DNA of 64,000 bases from Corythucha ciliata. Lineage: Eukaryota; Arthropoda; Insecta; Hemiptera; Tingidae. A model generated the notes under the pieces. That model was not told the origin of the DNA. It made no database searches and saw only the letters and a list, made by a program, of their open reading frames with translations. Numbering within the stretch: position 1 is the first letter of the stretch; each line of letters starts with the position of its first letter. The DNA lies in NCBI GenBank assembly GCA_038030265.1, contig CM075937.1:6200001-6264000 (forward strand), given 5' to 3'. A program made the position numbers and the translations under genes. This document shows positions 63,557 to 64,000 of this stretch, one piece after another.

Positions 63557-64000
63557 CAGTGGGTTTAAAATTTTTGTGTACCCTTTTCAACACCTTCTCT
63601 GGTGTAGGGGCCTGGGGTAACCTCATCATTAAGCCCTGAAGACAGTCGGCGTAGTCAGCCACTGGCTCCTTTTCACCTTGAGTACGTGATCGGATTTCGG
63701 TCTTTAAAGTTTCGGTATACTGTTTAGGGATGAATAGGTCTTCAAAAGCTGAAACGAAGGCGGCCCAGGTTTTCCACGAGTTCTGATTCAACCTATACCA
63801 ATGTAATGGCGTTCCTGAGAACAGGGACCAGATTTCATTAAGTACCTCTTTTTCCGATAAATTACAGCGAGACATTCTTTCTCTTAAATTCAGCAAAAAA
63901 TCCGAAGGGGATTCGCCCATAGTATTTGAAAATGATAGGCCCCATCCTTGCACAACTCTGTACGGCGGCTCCTGTACAAAGCTTTGTACATTAACAACCT
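63534..64000 (-). pseudogene. Gypsy-C gag, runs off the window
   Basis: The frame is open from the window edge (VQSFVQEPPYRVVQGWGLSF) to a stop at 63,534. GTPLHWYRLNQNSWKTWAAF and the helical FEDLFIPKQY region mark the capsid. It overlaps the following gag-protease frame by about 20 nt in a different frame, so one indel separates them. The start codon lies beyond the window. Confidence 0.8.

Larger units (their letters stand above)
60136..64000 (-). mobile_element. Gypsy-C: minus-strand Gypsy element, split by an insertion, open at the window edge
   Basis: The minus-strand order is gag (64,000-63,534), zinc knuckles and protease (63,556-62,555), RT (62,639 to 62,124, then 60,821 to about 60,480) and RNase H (about 60,470-60,145). 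A 1.3-kb insert at 60,822-62,123 interrupts the RT; removing it joins the two halves of the reading without loss. The RNase H stops after SLRWLMGIKNPMFT at the S2 satellite, so integrase and LTR are missing. The gag frame is still open at the window edge. Confidence 0.85.

Overview
This is a repeat-saturated window from an animal nuclear genome, most likely an arthropod (probably an insect, though the species cannot be read from the sequence). The reasons are GT-AG introns of only 64-88 nt, a mitochondrial ornithine aminotransferase, a cell-surface protein built of EB-type cysteine modules, and an arthropod-style transposon load: Jockey, LOA, R1 and CR1-like non-LTR elements, CsRn1-like and other Gypsy elements, PIF/Harbinger-type MITEs and a foldback element.

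Two complete host genes and one probable first exon are present. A + strand gene (8,899-20,912, 8 exons, 335 aa) encodes a secreted or membrane-tethered protein with six EB-like modules, one module per phase 1-1 exon. Its intron 5 is 9.77 kb and is filled with a degenerate satellite, a LOA-like element and a tandem pair of R1-like elements. The convergent minus-strand gene (22,780-21,127, 6 exons, 428 aa) is ornithine aminotransferase. A divergent + strand coding exon with a consensus donor lies at 23,802-23,907; its downstream exons were not found.

Layout: 0.3-2 kb degenerate ~35-bp satellite (S1). 2.2-8.1 kb Jockey-like element on the minus strand, interrupted between its ORFs by an LTR-like segment holding 64- and 92-bp minisatellites. 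8.9-23.9 kb host genes. 24-32 kb MITEs, a CR1-like tail and two oppositely oriented arrays of a ~147-bp repeat (S3). 32-34 kb broken Gypsy-B. 34-37.7 kb S1 array holding a 2.5-kb foldback element with a perfect 9-bp target duplication. 37.7-52.7 kb a near-identical tandem duplication of ~7.5 kb, each copy carrying a 5.7-kb TIR element with TTA target duplications. 53-57.5 kb a near-perfect hairpin, then broken Gypsy-A between two inverted arrays of another short repeat (S4). 58-60 kb satellite S2. 60-64 kb broken Gypsy-C on the minus strand, split inside its RT by an AACGTT-rich insert and running off the window edge.

The most distinctive pattern is that several degenerate short-period repeat families (S1, S2, S3, S4) occur as arms in opposite orientation. 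The young foldback element at 35,084-37,618 has the same architecture, with tandem ~163-bp units inside inverted arms. I infer that the degenerate arrays may be decayed foldback elements. No bacterial features, CRISPR arrays, rRNA genes or convincing tRNA genes were seen. All calls come from reading and translating the sequence; no database search was run.
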